Shown one piece after another: positions 1-8,187 of a DNA stretch of 64,000 nucleotides; position 1 is the first letter of the stretch, and the number at the start of each line of letters is the position of its first letter. The stretch is from Lactobacillus sp. ESL0680 (lineage in GTDB: Bacteria > Bacillota > Bacilli > Lactobacillales > Lactobacillaceae), in NCBI RefSeq assembly GCF_029392855.1, contig NZ_CP113945.1, positions 1,488,001 to 1,552,000 on the forward strand. The letters run 5' to 3'. A program made the position numbers and the translations under genes. Below the pieces are notes generated by a model. The model was not told the origin of the DNA. It searched no databases and was given only the letters and a program-made list of their open reading frames with translations.

Positions 1-134
1 AAATTTATATTTGTTAGAATTGTTCGAAATTGTTCAGAAACAATATTTTTCGAATCAGTGTCAGTAATTAGCTTGATTCCTTTTTTGCTACTTGTAGTAG
101 ATTTTTTGCTTTTTTTGCGATGAAACATCTTCAT
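1..134 (-). CDS. Exopolysaccharide tyrosine-protein kinase, N-terminal fragment (runs off window)
   Basis: Reading leftward from an ATG at 134 gives about 44 residues: a Lys/Ser-rich start followed by the segment VSEQFRTILTNI. That segment is typical of the N-terminus of bacterial tyrosine kinases of the CapB/EpsB/YwqD type, which control polymer length together with a Wzz-like partner. The Walker motifs would lie beyond the window edge and cannot be checked. AAGGAT at 139-144 sits 6 bases before the ATG at 134; a second in-frame ATG at 128 is less well spaced. The preceding Wzz-like gene ends at 157, so the two form the start of an EPS operon. Confidence 0.75.
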   Translation of the reverse strand, partial: MKMFHRKKSKKSTTSSKKGIKLITDTDSKNIVSEQFRTILTNIN

Positions 135-156
135 AAATATCCTTGCTAATTAAAAC

Positions 157-879
157 TCAACGATGCCGCTTGTAATTCTGGGTTGGCTGGATTCTAAAAA
201 TATGACCCAAATTTGGCAACCCAAGTTCAGTCGTCAAAAACTCGTCACCCTTAACAGCCGTATCGGTTATTTCTCTAATAAAGGCATAACTCAAACCGAT
301 TAACAATCCAACACCCGCACCAATTAATAACATTACTGAGGTTTTGGGAAATGTTTTTTGCTTTACCGGTAAGGCTTTAGAAACAATCATCACGTTGTCA
401 ATGCTCATTATTTTACTGATTTTACTTTTAAACACACTGGCAATCTCGTTAGCAATCGTCGCTGCTTCATCTGGATCATGACTTTTTACGTTTAAAGCAA
501 AGATCTGTGAATTTTGATTACTGGTAATTGAAATATCTTTTCGAAGCTGCTTAACACTGACATAATAGGGCTTTATGGTATCACTTGGATTAGCTAAATT
601 TTGACTAGCAGCTTTTAAGACCACTTGATTAGTAATAATATCTTTATACGTATTAATCATTTGCACATCAGCTTGCTGGCCCTGATAAATACCATTAAGG
701 TCAGAGCCAACTTTCTTTTGGTTGACCAATATTTGTGTAGTTGCCGTATATTGCGGCGCGATGACAAATTTTCCTATGCCTATTGCGGCGACCAGACAAA
801 CTACAAAACTAGTTATAATAAAAATTATATGTTTGCGAATTATTCCAAGTATTTGATAAAAATTCAAATAGTCTTCCAT
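157..879 (-). CDS. Wzz/YveK-type polysaccharide chain-length determinant protein
   Basis: About 240 residues with the classic Wzz layout: a cytoplasmic start (MEDYLNFYQI), a membrane helix near residues 15-38, a long extracytoplasmic part, and a second helix near 183-205 (LLIGAGVGLLIGLSYAFI) followed by a short tail. In Gram-positive EPS operons this protein is the membrane adaptor that activates the tyrosine kinase encoded next, as here. A longer TTG start at 891 is possible, but GGGGA lies just upstream of the ATG at 879, which decides the start. It appears to be the first gene of the operon; the leader is about 200 bases long. Confidence 0.85.
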   Translation of the reverse strand: MEDYLNFYQILGIIRKHIIFIITSFVVCLVAAIGIGKFVIAPQYTATTQILVNQKKVGSDLNGIYQGQQADVQMINTYKDIITNQVVLKAASQNLANPSDTIKPYYVSVKQLRKDISITSNQNSQIFALNVKSHDPDEAATIANEIASVFKSKISKIMSIDNVMIVSKALPVKQKTFPKTSVMLLIGAGVGLLIGLSYAFIREITDTAVKGDEFLTTELGLPNLGHIFRIQPTQNYKRHR

Positions 880-944
880 GCTATTCCCCAAGTCTCAAAA
901 AGTTAATCTGCCTAATTCCAAGCTATTGAAATTTTATATTTAGG

Positions 945-984
945 GCAAAAAAATAAATCCTCTATATTACTAATAAAGAGGATT
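945..984 (-). terminator. Terminator-like hairpin in the EPS operon leader
   Basis: AATCCTCT (956-963) pairs perfectly with AGAGGATT (977-984) around a 13-base loop; on the minus strand the stem is followed by TATTTTTTT. It lies between the candidate EPS promoter and the first EPS gene, so it may be an attenuator. It could also simply end transcription arriving from the gene at 1185-2021. Confidence 0.55.
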
Positions 985-1093
985 AACCAAAAATTCTAAA
1001 TAATATTTAAGCTAGCAAGTAAAATTTAATAGCTTTTGACTAATTCATCGGCAAGCATATCATTATTAGTAATATATATACACAGCTAGTTAT

Positions 1094-1122
1094 AATGTAT
1101 AACTATCCATGAATAATGTCAA
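1094..1122 (-). promoter_or_regulatory. Candidate EPS operon promoter
   Basis: On the minus strand TTGACA (1122-1117) is followed after 17 bases by TACATT (1099-1094), a 4/6 match to the -10 consensus, inside an A/T-rich stretch. It would give a leader of about 200 bases carrying the hairpin at 945-984. Confidence 0.4.
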
Positions 1123-1184
1123 ATCATATTTGCCATAGCAATTGTAAACGTGTGAAAGTTTTAAATAAAATATATTAATATATT

Positions 1185-2021
1185 TTATTTATTAATTTTA
1201 GCTTCAACATAACGAGTAAAAAGCCACAGATCAACTGCCAACACAATCGCGTCATAAAATAAGAAGAGCCAAAAATCTCCAATTATACCGACTTTGGGTA
1301 CTATCATTTCCATATCTTGGTAAGAACTACCAGTCAAAAAATGACTGATATTGGCAACAACATCCCACCAAATGTTATAACTAATCACCAATAACCAGCT
1401 GACTAGAATAATCATTACTAACCGCACCAGCCAAGTGATAATTCGGTGCGACTTACCAAACCAAAAGTCAATCACAGTATGACTGCTAAAATTCAAACAG
1501 CTGACTGTCAGATAAATTGCAAGACCAATAAGCAATAATAACAGCGCCGCTAATAGTAACTTCCCACATTTTAACAAGGTTAAGTGCGTGACCCAATAGC
1601 CAAAAGCTGCTATCTGCTGTCTGGTATATTCATCAACTGGGTAAAGCAGCACTAGTATTATTACCAATTCAATACCCAATAAAAAATCAAGATAGATAAA
1701 CGCAATTCCAGAAGAAATCGTATTAGTTAAATATAATTGGTCATCATGTAGTGGGATTAACCGCCACGTCTGGTCATGATTAAATTTTTCATTTTGCCAA
1801 CAAGTAATTCCAAGATAAATTAAATTTGCCAGTAAGCAAAACAAAATAAAGACCGTTTGTAAGTAGTTTGGATAGAACTCCCACCGGTTTGCCTGCGGCG
1901 TCGTAAAGATCATTATTAATGAACATACGACTGTAGCCAATAATTGTATGCCAAATACGCGATAAGTTAAGCGTGTTTTTTGTCTAAATAAGACTTTAAA
2001 TAGCCGCCAACATTTTTTCAT
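1185..2021 (-). CDS. Multi-pass membrane protein, ABC-2-type permease-like, function unknown
   Basis: 278 residues with about six hydrophobic helices separated by short charged loops, beginning MKKCWRLFKVLFR. The overall look (basic start, first helix near residue 20, a loop containing WRLIPLHDDQLYLTN, then paired helices) resembles lactobacillal ABC-2 exporter permeases, but I recognise no diagnostic motif. No ATPase gene is adjacent, so if it is a transporter subunit it is an orphan. The start is placed at the ATG at 2021 because GAGGTG precedes it; a longer reading frame to 2096 would run into the upstream terminator. It appears to be monocistronic. Confidence 0.5.
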   Translation of the reverse strand: MKKCWRLFKVLFRQKTRLTYRVFGIQLLATVVCSLIMIFTTPQANRWEFYPNYLQTVFILFCLLANLIYLGITCWQNEKFNHDQTWRLIPLHDDQLYLTNTISSGIAFIYLDFLLGIELVIILVLLYPVDEYTRQQIAAFGYWVTHLTLLKCGKLLLAALLLLLIGLAIYLTVSCLNFSSHTVIDFWFGKSHRIITWLVRLVMIILVSWLLVISYNIWWDVVANISHFLTGSSYQDMEMIVPKVGIIGDFWLFLFYDAIVLAVDLWLFTRYVEAKINK

Positions 2022-2072
2022 CAGATTTTTCACCTCAATTAATTTTAACACTATATGCTGTTTAACTTTCAA

Positions 2073-2114
2073 GAATAATAAAAGGACCAAAATCAATCAT
2101 GACCTTGGTCCTTT
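2073..2114 (-). terminator. Terminator of the T-box transporter/peptidase operon
   Basis: Perfect 10-bp inverted repeat AAAGGACCAA (2081-2090) / TTGGTCCTTT (2105-2114) with a T-rich tract on the minus strand, directly after the peptidase stop at 2119. Confidence 0.9.
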
Positions 2115-2118
2115 ATTG

Positions 2119-3267
2119 TTATTTTGCATATTCCTGCCAGAACTTCCAAGCCAAATCTTGGTAAAGCTTGCAGCCAGCTAAATAATTACTTACTGGTGTG
2201 TATTCATTAGGTTCGTGGGCAACATCCCCCGGTGCCGGTCCCATAATTACAATTGGGAAGTCGCCAGCAGCCCGGATATATTCCGAAGCATCGGTCGCAC
2301 CTGTATCGGCGACAAAATCACCACCATAATTCATCGTTTCCTTAATGACAGCTTGCGTTAACTTGGCAAGCTTGGTGTGCTTCTGGTTAGGCAGCGGTAC
2401 TTCTGGAAAACTATAACGAATTGTCAGCTCTGCTCCCTGCTGGTTCAACTCAGCCACAATTTCTTCAAGTTCCTTGTAAATTTGGTCATTCGGATAAAGC
2501 GGCGTTGTTCTAATATTACCTGAAAGCCAAGCACTATCTGGAACCGAATTAATTTGACTGCCGCCCTGAATTTGACTAATCACATGAGTCAATGGTCCTA
2601 AGACTGGGTCTACTTGGTCGTGACTATCCATCTTAGCTTGTGCCTTTTGAGCAAAAGCAACCAGCGGCATAATGGCATTTTTACCCTTTTCCGGTGTTGA
2701 CGAATGGACTGTTACACCTTTGGAAGTCACATAATAATCAATAACACCCTTGTGCGTCACTACAATGTCACAGTTAGATGCTTCGCCGATAATTAACCCA
2801 TCGAGATCGTCGGCGTAACCTTCTTTAGTTAGTTGGGCTGCACCATATTCGCCTGTTTCCTCACCAACTGAGGCTAATAAGCGAATGCGTCCCGGCAACT
2901 CTTGACCGCTTTCTAATAAATCAAGCATCGCGACGACCATTGCGGCTAATCCTGACTTCATGTCACTAGCACCGCGGCCATACAAGTTGCCGTCTTTAAT
3001 AGTTGCGGTAAATGGTGGCGTTTGCCAATTATCTAAACTACCTGCAGAAACCACATCTTCATGTCCAGAAAAGCCTAATAACGGTCCCTGCATCCCCATA
3101 TCAATGACCAAATTATCACGATCTTCGGCATAAGTAACCCACGTGATCTTTACTGGATAATCTTTGAACAAATTAGCCAGGTAATCAGCCACTTCCGTTT
3201 CGTGATCGTTAGCCGATTCAATACTGATTAAGTCAGATAATATCTTAAGTGCTTTTTTGTCTTCCAT
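2119..3267 (-). CDS. M20 family metallopeptidase, ArgE/DapE-type (succinyl-diaminopimelate desuccinylase-like)
   Basis: 382 residues covering a full ArgE/DapE-fold hydrolase. Visible metal-site signatures are SGHEDVV, GRGASDMKSG, GEETGEYGA and the late DVAHEPNEY, with the dimerisation domain between. The family removes acyl groups from amino acids (N-acetylornithine, N-succinyl-diaminopimelate) or cleaves dipeptides; the substrate cannot be read from sequence. The gene is third in an operon with an amino-acid ABC importer under T-box control, so it probably helps release or recover the same amino acid. The start is the ATG at 3267, with AGAGG overlapping the stop of the ATPase gene; a much longer in-frame ORF to 3438 overlaps that gene and is rejected. 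Confidence 0.85.
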   Translation of the reverse strand: MEDKKALKILSDLISIESANDHETEVADYLANLFKDYPVKITWVTYAEDRDNLVIDMGMQGPLLGFSGHEDVVSAGSLDNWQTPPFTATIKDGNLYGRGASDMKSGLAAMVVAMLDLLESGQELPGRIRLLASVGEETGEYGAAQLTKEGYADDLDGLIIGEASNCDIVVTHKGVIDYYVTSKGVTVHSSTPEKGKNAIMPLVAFAQKAQAKMDSHDQVDPVLGPLTHVISQIQGGSQINSVPDSAWLSGNIRTTPLYPNDQIYKELEEIVAELNQQGAELTIRYSFPEVPLPNQKHTKLAKLTQAVIKETMNYGGDFVADTGATDASEYIRAAGDFPIVIMGPAPGDVAHEPNEYTPVSNYLAGCKLYQDLAWKFWQEYAK

Positions 3268-3277
3268 TATATAGCCT

Positions 3278-4027
3278 CTATGCTTCCAACACTTTAGCCA
3301 AAAAGTCCTGTGCCCGTTCGGTCTTTGGGTGAGCAAAGAACTCACTTGGTGTTGCCTTCTCCTGAATATAACCATCCGCCATAAACCAAACCTGGTTGGC
3401 GACATTCTTGGCAAAGCCCATTTCGTGGGTAACAACAACCATCGTCATCCCTTTTTGAGCCAAATCCTGCATAACCTTCAGTACTTCGCCAACCATTTCT
3501 GGATCAAGTGCCGAGGTTGGCTCATCAAACAGCATCATTTCTGGATCCATTGCCAGTGCCCGCGCAATCGCGACCCGTTGCTGCTGACCTCCCGATAGGC
3601 TACTAGGAAACGCATCAGCCTTATCAGCCAGTCCAACTTGTGCAAGTAATTCCTTTGCCTTAGTAGTTGCCGCTTCATCAGTCACATGCTTGACCTTCAT
3701 CGGTGCCAATTTTAAATTTTCCAAAACACTCATATGCGGGAAGAGGTTAAATTGCTGGAACACCATGCCCATCTTTTCCCGCAAAGTATTCAGTTCATCT
3801 TCACTTAAGGCAGTTAATTCCTTATCTTCAAAAATTACCTTCCCAGAAGTTGGTTGGTCCAGTAAATTCAAACACCGCAAGAAGGTACTTTTACCAGCAC
3901 CTGATGGTCCAATCAAACAGATAACCTGACCATCTTTAACTTCAGCGTTAATATCTTTTAAAACTTCGTTATTGCCAAAAGTCTTTTTTAAATGCTCAAC
4001 TTTAATCAGTGGTTGTTCGTTACTCAT
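3278..4027 (-). CDS. glnQ: Polar amino-acid ABC transporter ATP-binding protein (GlnQ-like)
   Basis: 249 residues with every ABC ATPase motif: Walker [11 protein letters not shown]-loop [11 protein letters not shown], signature LSGGQQQR, Walker [14 protein letters not shown] and the switch histidine in VVTHEMGFA. The spacing and the FNLFPH Q-loop are typical of the polar amino-acid (GlnQ/HisP) class. It energises the membrane protein encoded immediately upstream; the two reading frames overlap by 8 bases. The amino acid carried is not determined by sequence; the glnQ name marks the family only. Confidence 0.93.
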   Translation of the reverse strand: MSNEQPLIKVEHLKKTFGNNEVLKDINAEVKDGQVICLIGPSGAGKSTFLRCLNLLDQPTSGKVIFEDKELTALSEDELNTLREKMGMVFQQFNLFPHMSVLENLKLAPMKVKHVTDEAATTKAKELLAQVGLADKADAFPSSLSGGQQQRVAIARALAMDPEMMLFDEPTSALDPEMVGEVLKVMQDLAQKGMTMVVVTHEMGFAKNVANQVWFMADGYIQEKATPSEFFAHPKTERAQDFLAKVLEA

Positions 4028-5519
4028 GTTTCATCTTCCCTTCAAATACTTTCATCAGACTAGACAAGCTAAACGTAATGATAAAGTATAGAATCATCGT
4101 AATTACTAATGGCATTACGCCCCGGTAAGTATCGGCCTGCACAATTCTTGATTGGTAAATCAAATCTTTAACCCCGATAACCGATACGATTGAACTTTCC
4201 TTAATTAAGGAAACAAATTCATTCCCCAGAGCTGGCCAAATATTTTTCATTGCCTGCGGCATAATGACGTAACGCATTGTTTCTGTTCTTGACATTCCCA
4301 AGGACCGTGAAGCTTCGGTTTGTCCGGGAGCAATTGAGTTAATCCCTGAACGAATAACCTCCGCAACATACGATGCCGAATTAAGTGAAACTGCAATAAT
4401 CCCAGATAACAGTGCCGGAATATTAACCACCAGTCCCAAGCCAAAGTAAATAAAGAGCAATTGCACCATCAGTGGTGTACCACGAACAAATTCAATATAA
4501 GCCGTGGCAATTGAATGGGCAACTTTATTACGGCTCAGACGCATTAAGGCAAGAATTGCACCTAGCAAGAAGCCAAAGAAGACAGAAATTACAGAAATAA
4601 ACAAGGTGTAGCCCACGCCAGCGACAAAGAAGTCTTTGTATGCCCACATGGAATTATCAATTTTAGCCGATTTTTTGGACTTACCATTTGATGCCAAGTA
4701 TTTACCTGCCATTGGCAAGTAGTCTTTTTTAATTAAGTCTTTTGCTTTAATTTCATCAATTGACTTATTAGCCGCATTGACTAAACTTTGAGCACCCTTA
4801 TGAAAGGCAACGGATGAGCCAACTGACTTATCCTTGAAGCCCGAACGAATATTGATAATCCCCGTTGTGTTTTTAACATAAGCATCGGCTGAAGCTGAAT
4901 CAACTGCAACCGCATCAAACTTATGTGTCTGTAATGCCAAAATCAGGTCGCTATCTTTATCCATTGTTTTCAGCGTGACCTTGGGTGCTTGCTTCTTAAT
5001 TAAATCACTTTGCAAACTGCCCGTTTGGGCGGCAATTGCTTTGCCATCAAAGGAATGAAAATCGTGGTATTTGTCTGCATCAGCTTTTCTGATAATCAAA
5101 TCTTGACCACTGGCATAATAGACCTGACTAAAGGCAACGCTCTTTGCCCGTTTAGGTGAAGCCGACATCCCAGAAATAACCATGTCAACTTTGCCAGTTT
5201 CTAGAGCTACCAGCAGCGAATCAAAGTCCATGGTCTTAACAACGAGCTTAACACCCATGTCATGGGCAATCTTTTTACCGACCTCAATGTCCATGCCATA
5301 TACTTTTGACTTACCATTAACATTCTTTACAAATTCATAAGGCGGAAAGTCGGGACTAGTCCCCATAATCAACTCACCCTTTTGTTTGACCTTTTGTAAA
5401 TAATTATCTGTTGCTTTTGGTGCTTGAGCCGCCTGCACACCACTAACACAATTGACTAACATTGTCAGTGTTACCAGCATTACTAAGGCAGCCTTGAGCC
5501 ATTTAATTGCCTTTTTCAT
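4020..5519 (-). CDS. Amino-acid ABC transporter fusion: substrate-binding domain plus permease (GlnH-GlnP type)
   Basis: 499 residues. A signal/anchor segment at 1-30 is followed by a type-3 solute-binding domain (about 45-280, with [14 protein letters not shown] and [11 protein letters not shown]) and a C-terminal permease (about 295-495). The permease carries the EAA loop [20 protein letters not shown], which docks on the ATPase. Such one-piece receptor-permeases are known from lactococcal GlnPQ. With the next gene's ATPase it forms a complete importer for a polar amino acid. Expression is likely controlled by the upstream T-box, so the ligand should match the tRNA sensed. SD GAGG precedes the ATG at 5519. 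Confidence 0.92.
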   Translation of the reverse strand: MKKAIKWLKAALVMLVTLTMLVNCVSGVQAAQAPKATDNYLQKVKQKGELIMGTSPDFPPYEFVKNVNGKSKVYGMDIEVGKKIAHDMGVKLVVKTMDFDSLLVALETGKVDMVISGMSASPKRAKSVAFSQVYYASGQDLIIRKADADKYHDFHSFDGKAIAAQTGSLQSDLIKKQAPKVTLKTMDKDSDLILALQTHKFDAVAVDSASADAYVKNTTGIINIRSGFKDKSVGSSVAFHKGAQSLVNAANKSIDEIKAKDLIKKDYLPMAGKYLASNGKSKKSAKIDNSMWAYKDFFVAGVGYTLFISVISVFFGFLLGAILALMRLSRNKVAHSIATAYIEFVRGTPLMVQLLFIYFGLGLVVNIPALLSGIIAVSLNSASYVAEVIRSGINSIAPGQTEASRSLGMSRTETMRYVIMPQAMKNIWPALGNEFVSLIKESSIVSVIGVKDLIYQSRIVQADTYRGVMPLVITMILYFIITFSLSSLMKVFEGKMKHE

Positions 5520-5529
5520 TGCTTATTCC

Positions 5530-5601
5530 TCACTTCTTGCTCTTATATCTGATTAAAAATGAACTCTCTTGGTTATATCGTCGTTTATTTTCTAAATTCA
5601 T
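5530..5601 (-). CDS. Small leader ORF (23 residues) between the T-box and the transporter
   Basis: A perfect AGGAGG lies 6 bases before ATG at 5601. The frame encodes MNLENKRRYNQESSFLIRYK plus SKK, then stops at 5530, right at the ribosome site of the transporter gene. The peptide is basic and hydrophilic with no signal sequence. The strong ribosome site in an otherwise short gap argues that it is translated; it may aid translational coupling to the transporter. No similarity is recognised. Confidence 0.5.
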   Translation of the reverse strand: MNLENKRRYNQESSFLIRYKSKK

Positions 5602-5619
5602 TTTTAACCTCCTAGATAT

Positions 5620-5818
5620 AAAAAACTCGTCCCTTCTTACATTCCTGTAAGAAGAGACGAGTTTTTACCCGCGGTACCACTCTTATTGATACAAAGTATC
5701 CGCTTATTAATTGACTGCATTATTGCCTAAGCACGCCTTCATCCATCTTCTAATTTGCCTTCCACTCTACGCAAATTCGCTTAATAGAAAAATGAATTAC
5801 TACTCCTAAGCTATTTAA
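5620..5818 (-). promoter_or_regulatory. T-box riboswitch leader
   Basis: The minus strand contains the T-box core AGAGTGGTACCGCGG, which pairs with the acceptor end of uncharged tRNA. It is followed by a strong terminator (AAACTCGTCTCTTCTTAC pairing with its complement, then TTTTTT; 5620-5666). Upstream are a short stem III (GATAC/GTATC), a Stem I with AATTTGC/GCAAATT, and an AGTA-type specifier-loop strand (GGAGTAGTAA). Low charging of the cognate tRNA should open the terminator and express the importer operon. The base after the GAA of the 3' specifier strand reads GGC, but the lower stem does not fold cleanly in my hands, so I do not assign the amino acid. Confidence 0.93.
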
Positions 5819-5824
5819 CTAGCA

Positions 5825-5852
5825 ATTATAACAGAAAAATCTGGATTGTCCA
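5825..5852 (-). promoter_or_regulatory. Promoter of the T-box transporter operon
   Basis: Minus strand TGGACA (5852-5847), 16-base spacer, TATAAT (5830-5825), just before the T-box leader. Confidence 0.75.
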
Positions 5853-5942
5853 TTATTTTTTGCCCTAATGTTAAAAAATAATGATTAATAAGTGAGATTA
5901 GTAATTATTTAGTAAAGCTAAATCCAGCCAACCTTTGCAAAT

Positions 5943-5976
5943 AAAAACTGATGAAGAATTTTCCTCATCAGTTTTT
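5943..5976 (-). terminator. Terminator of the lactate-oxidase gene
   Basis: AAAAACTGATGA (5943-5954) / TCATCAGTTTTT (5965-5976), 12-bp stem with a T run on the minus strand, directly after the stop at 5991. Confidence 0.9.
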
Positions 5977-5990
5977 ATTTTTTAAATTAA

Positions 5991-7220
5991 TTAAGCTTGT
6001 GAAGCACCAGAAACAGCGTCTGATTCGTCTTCCTTCATTTGGTTATCCTTAGTTACAGGGTAAGGCTTAATTCTTGAAGGATCTGTGTTTGACTTCAAAT
6101 CATCAGTGGTGTAATTGAAATGTGTCAAACGTGCTTTCTTAACATCTTCAATTGTCTTGCAGCCAGTTAATTGCATATCAATTACTAATTCATCGTTCAA
6201 TTGTTTAATAACTGATTCAACACCCTTAGCACCACCAAGAGCTAATGCATAAAGGTAAGGACGGCCGATACCAACAAGGTCAGCACCTAAAGCTAAAGCC
6301 TTGAAGACATGTGAACCACGACGAACACCAGAATCAAAGATAATTGGCACACGGTGATTTACTGCCTTGGCGATTTCTGGCAACATATCAATTGTTGCAG
6401 GACCACTATCAACTTCACGGCCACCATGGTTAGTAACGTAAATACCGTCAGCACCAGCACCCATTGCTAAGTATGCATCTTCAGCACAAACTACACCCTT
6501 AACGAAGACTGGAAGACCTGACATTTCCTTAATCCGTTTAACATCATCTGGACCAATCTTTTGTGCAGATGAAGCGTACATTTGCGCAACGGTTTGACCT
6601 TCACCCTTACCGCCTTGGTAACGAGTAAAGAAGTCTAGTGGTACTGGATAAGCAAATTGAGTTCTCAAGTTAGCTTCACGATAGCCTGATACCAAAGCAT
6701 CAACAGTTAAGAAGATACCATTGTAACCAGCCTTCTTAATTGCATCAAAGACCATCTTGTTAAATTCCCAATCTTTACTTAAGTAAAGTTGGAAGAAACG
6801 TGGTGCGCCTGGAGCTGCTGCTGCAATTTCTTCAACACTCTTATTGCCATAAGTACTTGATGAGAATAATGCTCCAGCTGCTGCTGCACCCTTTTGAGTA
6901 GCAACTTCGGCATCCTTATGAGCAATTCCATGACAAGCAATAGGTGAAATCATAATTGGGGTCTTCAAATTCATCCCCATAAATTCAGTATCAGTTTGCG
7001 GATTATCCATATTAGTTAAAGCCCGCGGTACAATTTGAAAATGATTAAAAGCAGAGGTATTGTTCCGCCATGTCCACTCATTTTCTGAACCTGAGGCAAT
7101 ATAATAATATGCGCCTTCTGGCATGACTTCTTTTGCACGTTCCTCAAGCTCATCAACGTTAATCATATTAATAGCTTCGTCACGATCACTTTGGGGAAAT
7201 CCATTATAATATGCTGTCAT
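5991..7220 (-). CDS. L-lactate oxidase family FMN enzyme with a C-terminal flavinylation-like tail
   Basis: 409 residues of the FMN-dependent alpha-hydroxyacid oxidase family. Expected active-site residues are visible: Y40 in EGAYYYIASG, the catalytic pair H265/R268 in NHGGREVDSG, the phosphate-binding DSGVRRG (296-302) and GIGRP near 317. In lactobacilli such enzymes oxidise L-lactate to pyruvate, usually making hydrogen peroxide. The last ~45 residues lie beyond the barrel and end in DAVSGASQA. D401-S407 fits the D-x-x-[S/T]-G-A-[S/T] site used by ApbE to attach FMN covalently. The start at 7220 is set by AAGGAG; a longer frame to 7265 has no ribosome site. Monocistronic. A lactate monooxygenase or other hydroxyacid oxidase is possible. 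Confidence 0.85.
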   Translation of the reverse strand: MTAYYNGFPQSDRDEAINMINVDELEERAKEVMPEGAYYYIASGSENEWTWRNNTSAFNHFQIVPRALTNMDNPQTDTEFMGMNLKTPIMISPIACHGIAHKDAEVATQKGAAAAGALFSSSTYGNKSVEEIAAAAPGAPRFFQLYLSKDWEFNKMVFDAIKKAGYNGIFLTVDALVSGYREANLRTQFAYPVPLDFFTRYQGGKGEGQTVAQMYASSAQKIGPDDVKRIKEMSGLPVFVKGVVCAEDAYLAMGAGADGIYVTNHGGREVDSGPATIDMLPEIAKAVNHRVPIIFDSGVRRGSHVFKALALGADLVGIGRPYLYALALGGAKGVESVIKQLNDELVIDMQLTGCKTIEDVKKARLTHFNYTTDDLKSNTDPSRIKPYPVTKDNQMKEDESDAVSGASQA

Positions 7221-7256
7221 TTTAAAAACTCCTTTATGTAAAACTTTTACATCTCT

Positions 7257-7278
7257 ATTATACATGCAAATGCTTACA
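7257..7278 (-). promoter_or_regulatory. Lactate-oxidase promoter with cre-like CcpA site
   Basis: TATAAT on the minus strand (7262-7257) lies about 35 bases before the start codon. Just upstream, 7265-7278 reads TGTAAGCATTTGCA, 12 of 14 matches to the catabolite-response consensus TGWAANCGNTNWCA. The position suggests CcpA repression during growth on preferred sugar. Confidence 0.5.
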
Positions 7279-7343
7279 GTAGTTAGTGAAATTTCTCAAG
7301 AATGTTAAAATAACGCCAATAAGACTGCTTGTTTTTTCACAAG

Positions 7344-7374
7344 CAAAAAGAAAGCGACTTGTAAATCACTTTCT
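7344..7374 (-). terminator. Terminator of the znu-type operon
   Basis: AGAAAGCGA (7349-7357) pairs with TCACTTTCT (7366-7374), 9 bp with one G-U, followed by TTTTT on the minus strand, just after the permease stop at 7390. Confidence 0.8.
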
Positions 7375-7389
7375 AATTTTGATCTTTCC

Positions 7390-8187
7390 TTATAAATTAT
7401 GCCTAATTAAATGAGTGAAATAAGTAACAAGATAAATAAAAACTTCAATGACGGCAATAAAAAAAGTTACCGGCAGATTAGTTACAAAACCTAAATACAA
7501 TCCTAGCCAGACACCAACTAAGGCAAAGAAGACTGACCAGGCAATCATTGAACCAACCGTCTTGCCAAGATAGTTAGCAGTTGCCGGCGGCAATGTCAGT
7601 AATATAAACACTAACAGTGAACCCACAATTTGGGCACCAACCGAAACCGACATCGCTAATGCAATCAGAAAAATCAGGCTAACCATACCCGTCTTTACCC
7701 CATGAGCTAATGCACCAATATGGTCAAACGAATCAAAGTTTAATTGCCGTTGAATTGCAAAGATTAACAGCAAAACAATTACTGACAAACCAACTAATTG
7801 AATCACGCCTTGACGGTCAACACCAATAATACTGCCGAATAAAATATTCGTCGCATAATTACTATTAGCACCAGAAATAGCCAAGAATAAAACACCAAGT
7901 CCAATAAACAAGGCAGAAATCGCACTAATTGACGATTCCTTTTGCTCACTATGCAGCGATAGTTCGCCAACACTGATTGATCCCATTAAGGTAAACAAAA
8001 GCATCCCCCACAACGGATCTATCCCTAGCCATACAGCAAAAGCCGCGCCAGCAAAGCCAATTTCTGACAAAGTATGCGCCAAAAAGCTAAAGTTACGAGC
8101 CACGACATAGACGCCAACAGTCCCACAAGTGATAGCGATAAACGTGCTGGCCAAAAAGGCGTTGCGCATAAATGGTAATGCAAACAT
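7390..8187 (-). CDS. znuB: Zinc/manganese-type ABC transporter permease (ABC-3 family)
   Basis: 265 residues, about eight hydrophobic helices, no signal peptide. It starts MFALPFMRNAFLASTFIA and has the ABC-3 family hallmarks (a HTLSEIGFAGAAFA segment near residue 37 and VGAQIVGSLLVFILLTLPPATA near 180). This is the membrane channel of a ZnuABC/AdcABC-type importer. The start overlaps the stop of the ATPase gene by one base. With a Zn-type binding lipoprotein at the head of the operon, zinc is the likely substrate; manganese is not excluded. Confidence 0.88.
   Translation of the reverse strand: MFALPFMRNAFLASTFIAITCGTVGVYVVARNFSFLAHTLSEIGFAGAAFAVWLGIDPLWGMLLFTLMGSISVGELSLHSEQKESSISAISALFIGLGVLFLAISGANSNYATNILFGSIIGVDRQGVIQLVGLSVIVLLLIFAIQRQLNFDSFDHIGALAHGVKTGMVSLIFLIALAMSVSVGAQIVGSLLVFILLTLPPATANYLGKTVGSMIAWSVFFALVGVWLGLYLGFVTNLPVTFFIAVIEVFIYLVTYFTHLIRHNL

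Noticed and set aside
625-906. Plus-strand ORF opposite the Wzz-like gene
   Set aside because: No family resemblance, no ribosome site, wholly antisense to a clear gene.
2119-3438. Longer version of the M20 peptidase gene
   Set aside because: The extra N-terminal part overlaps the ABC ATPase gene in another frame; the internal ATG at 3267 has a good ribosome site.
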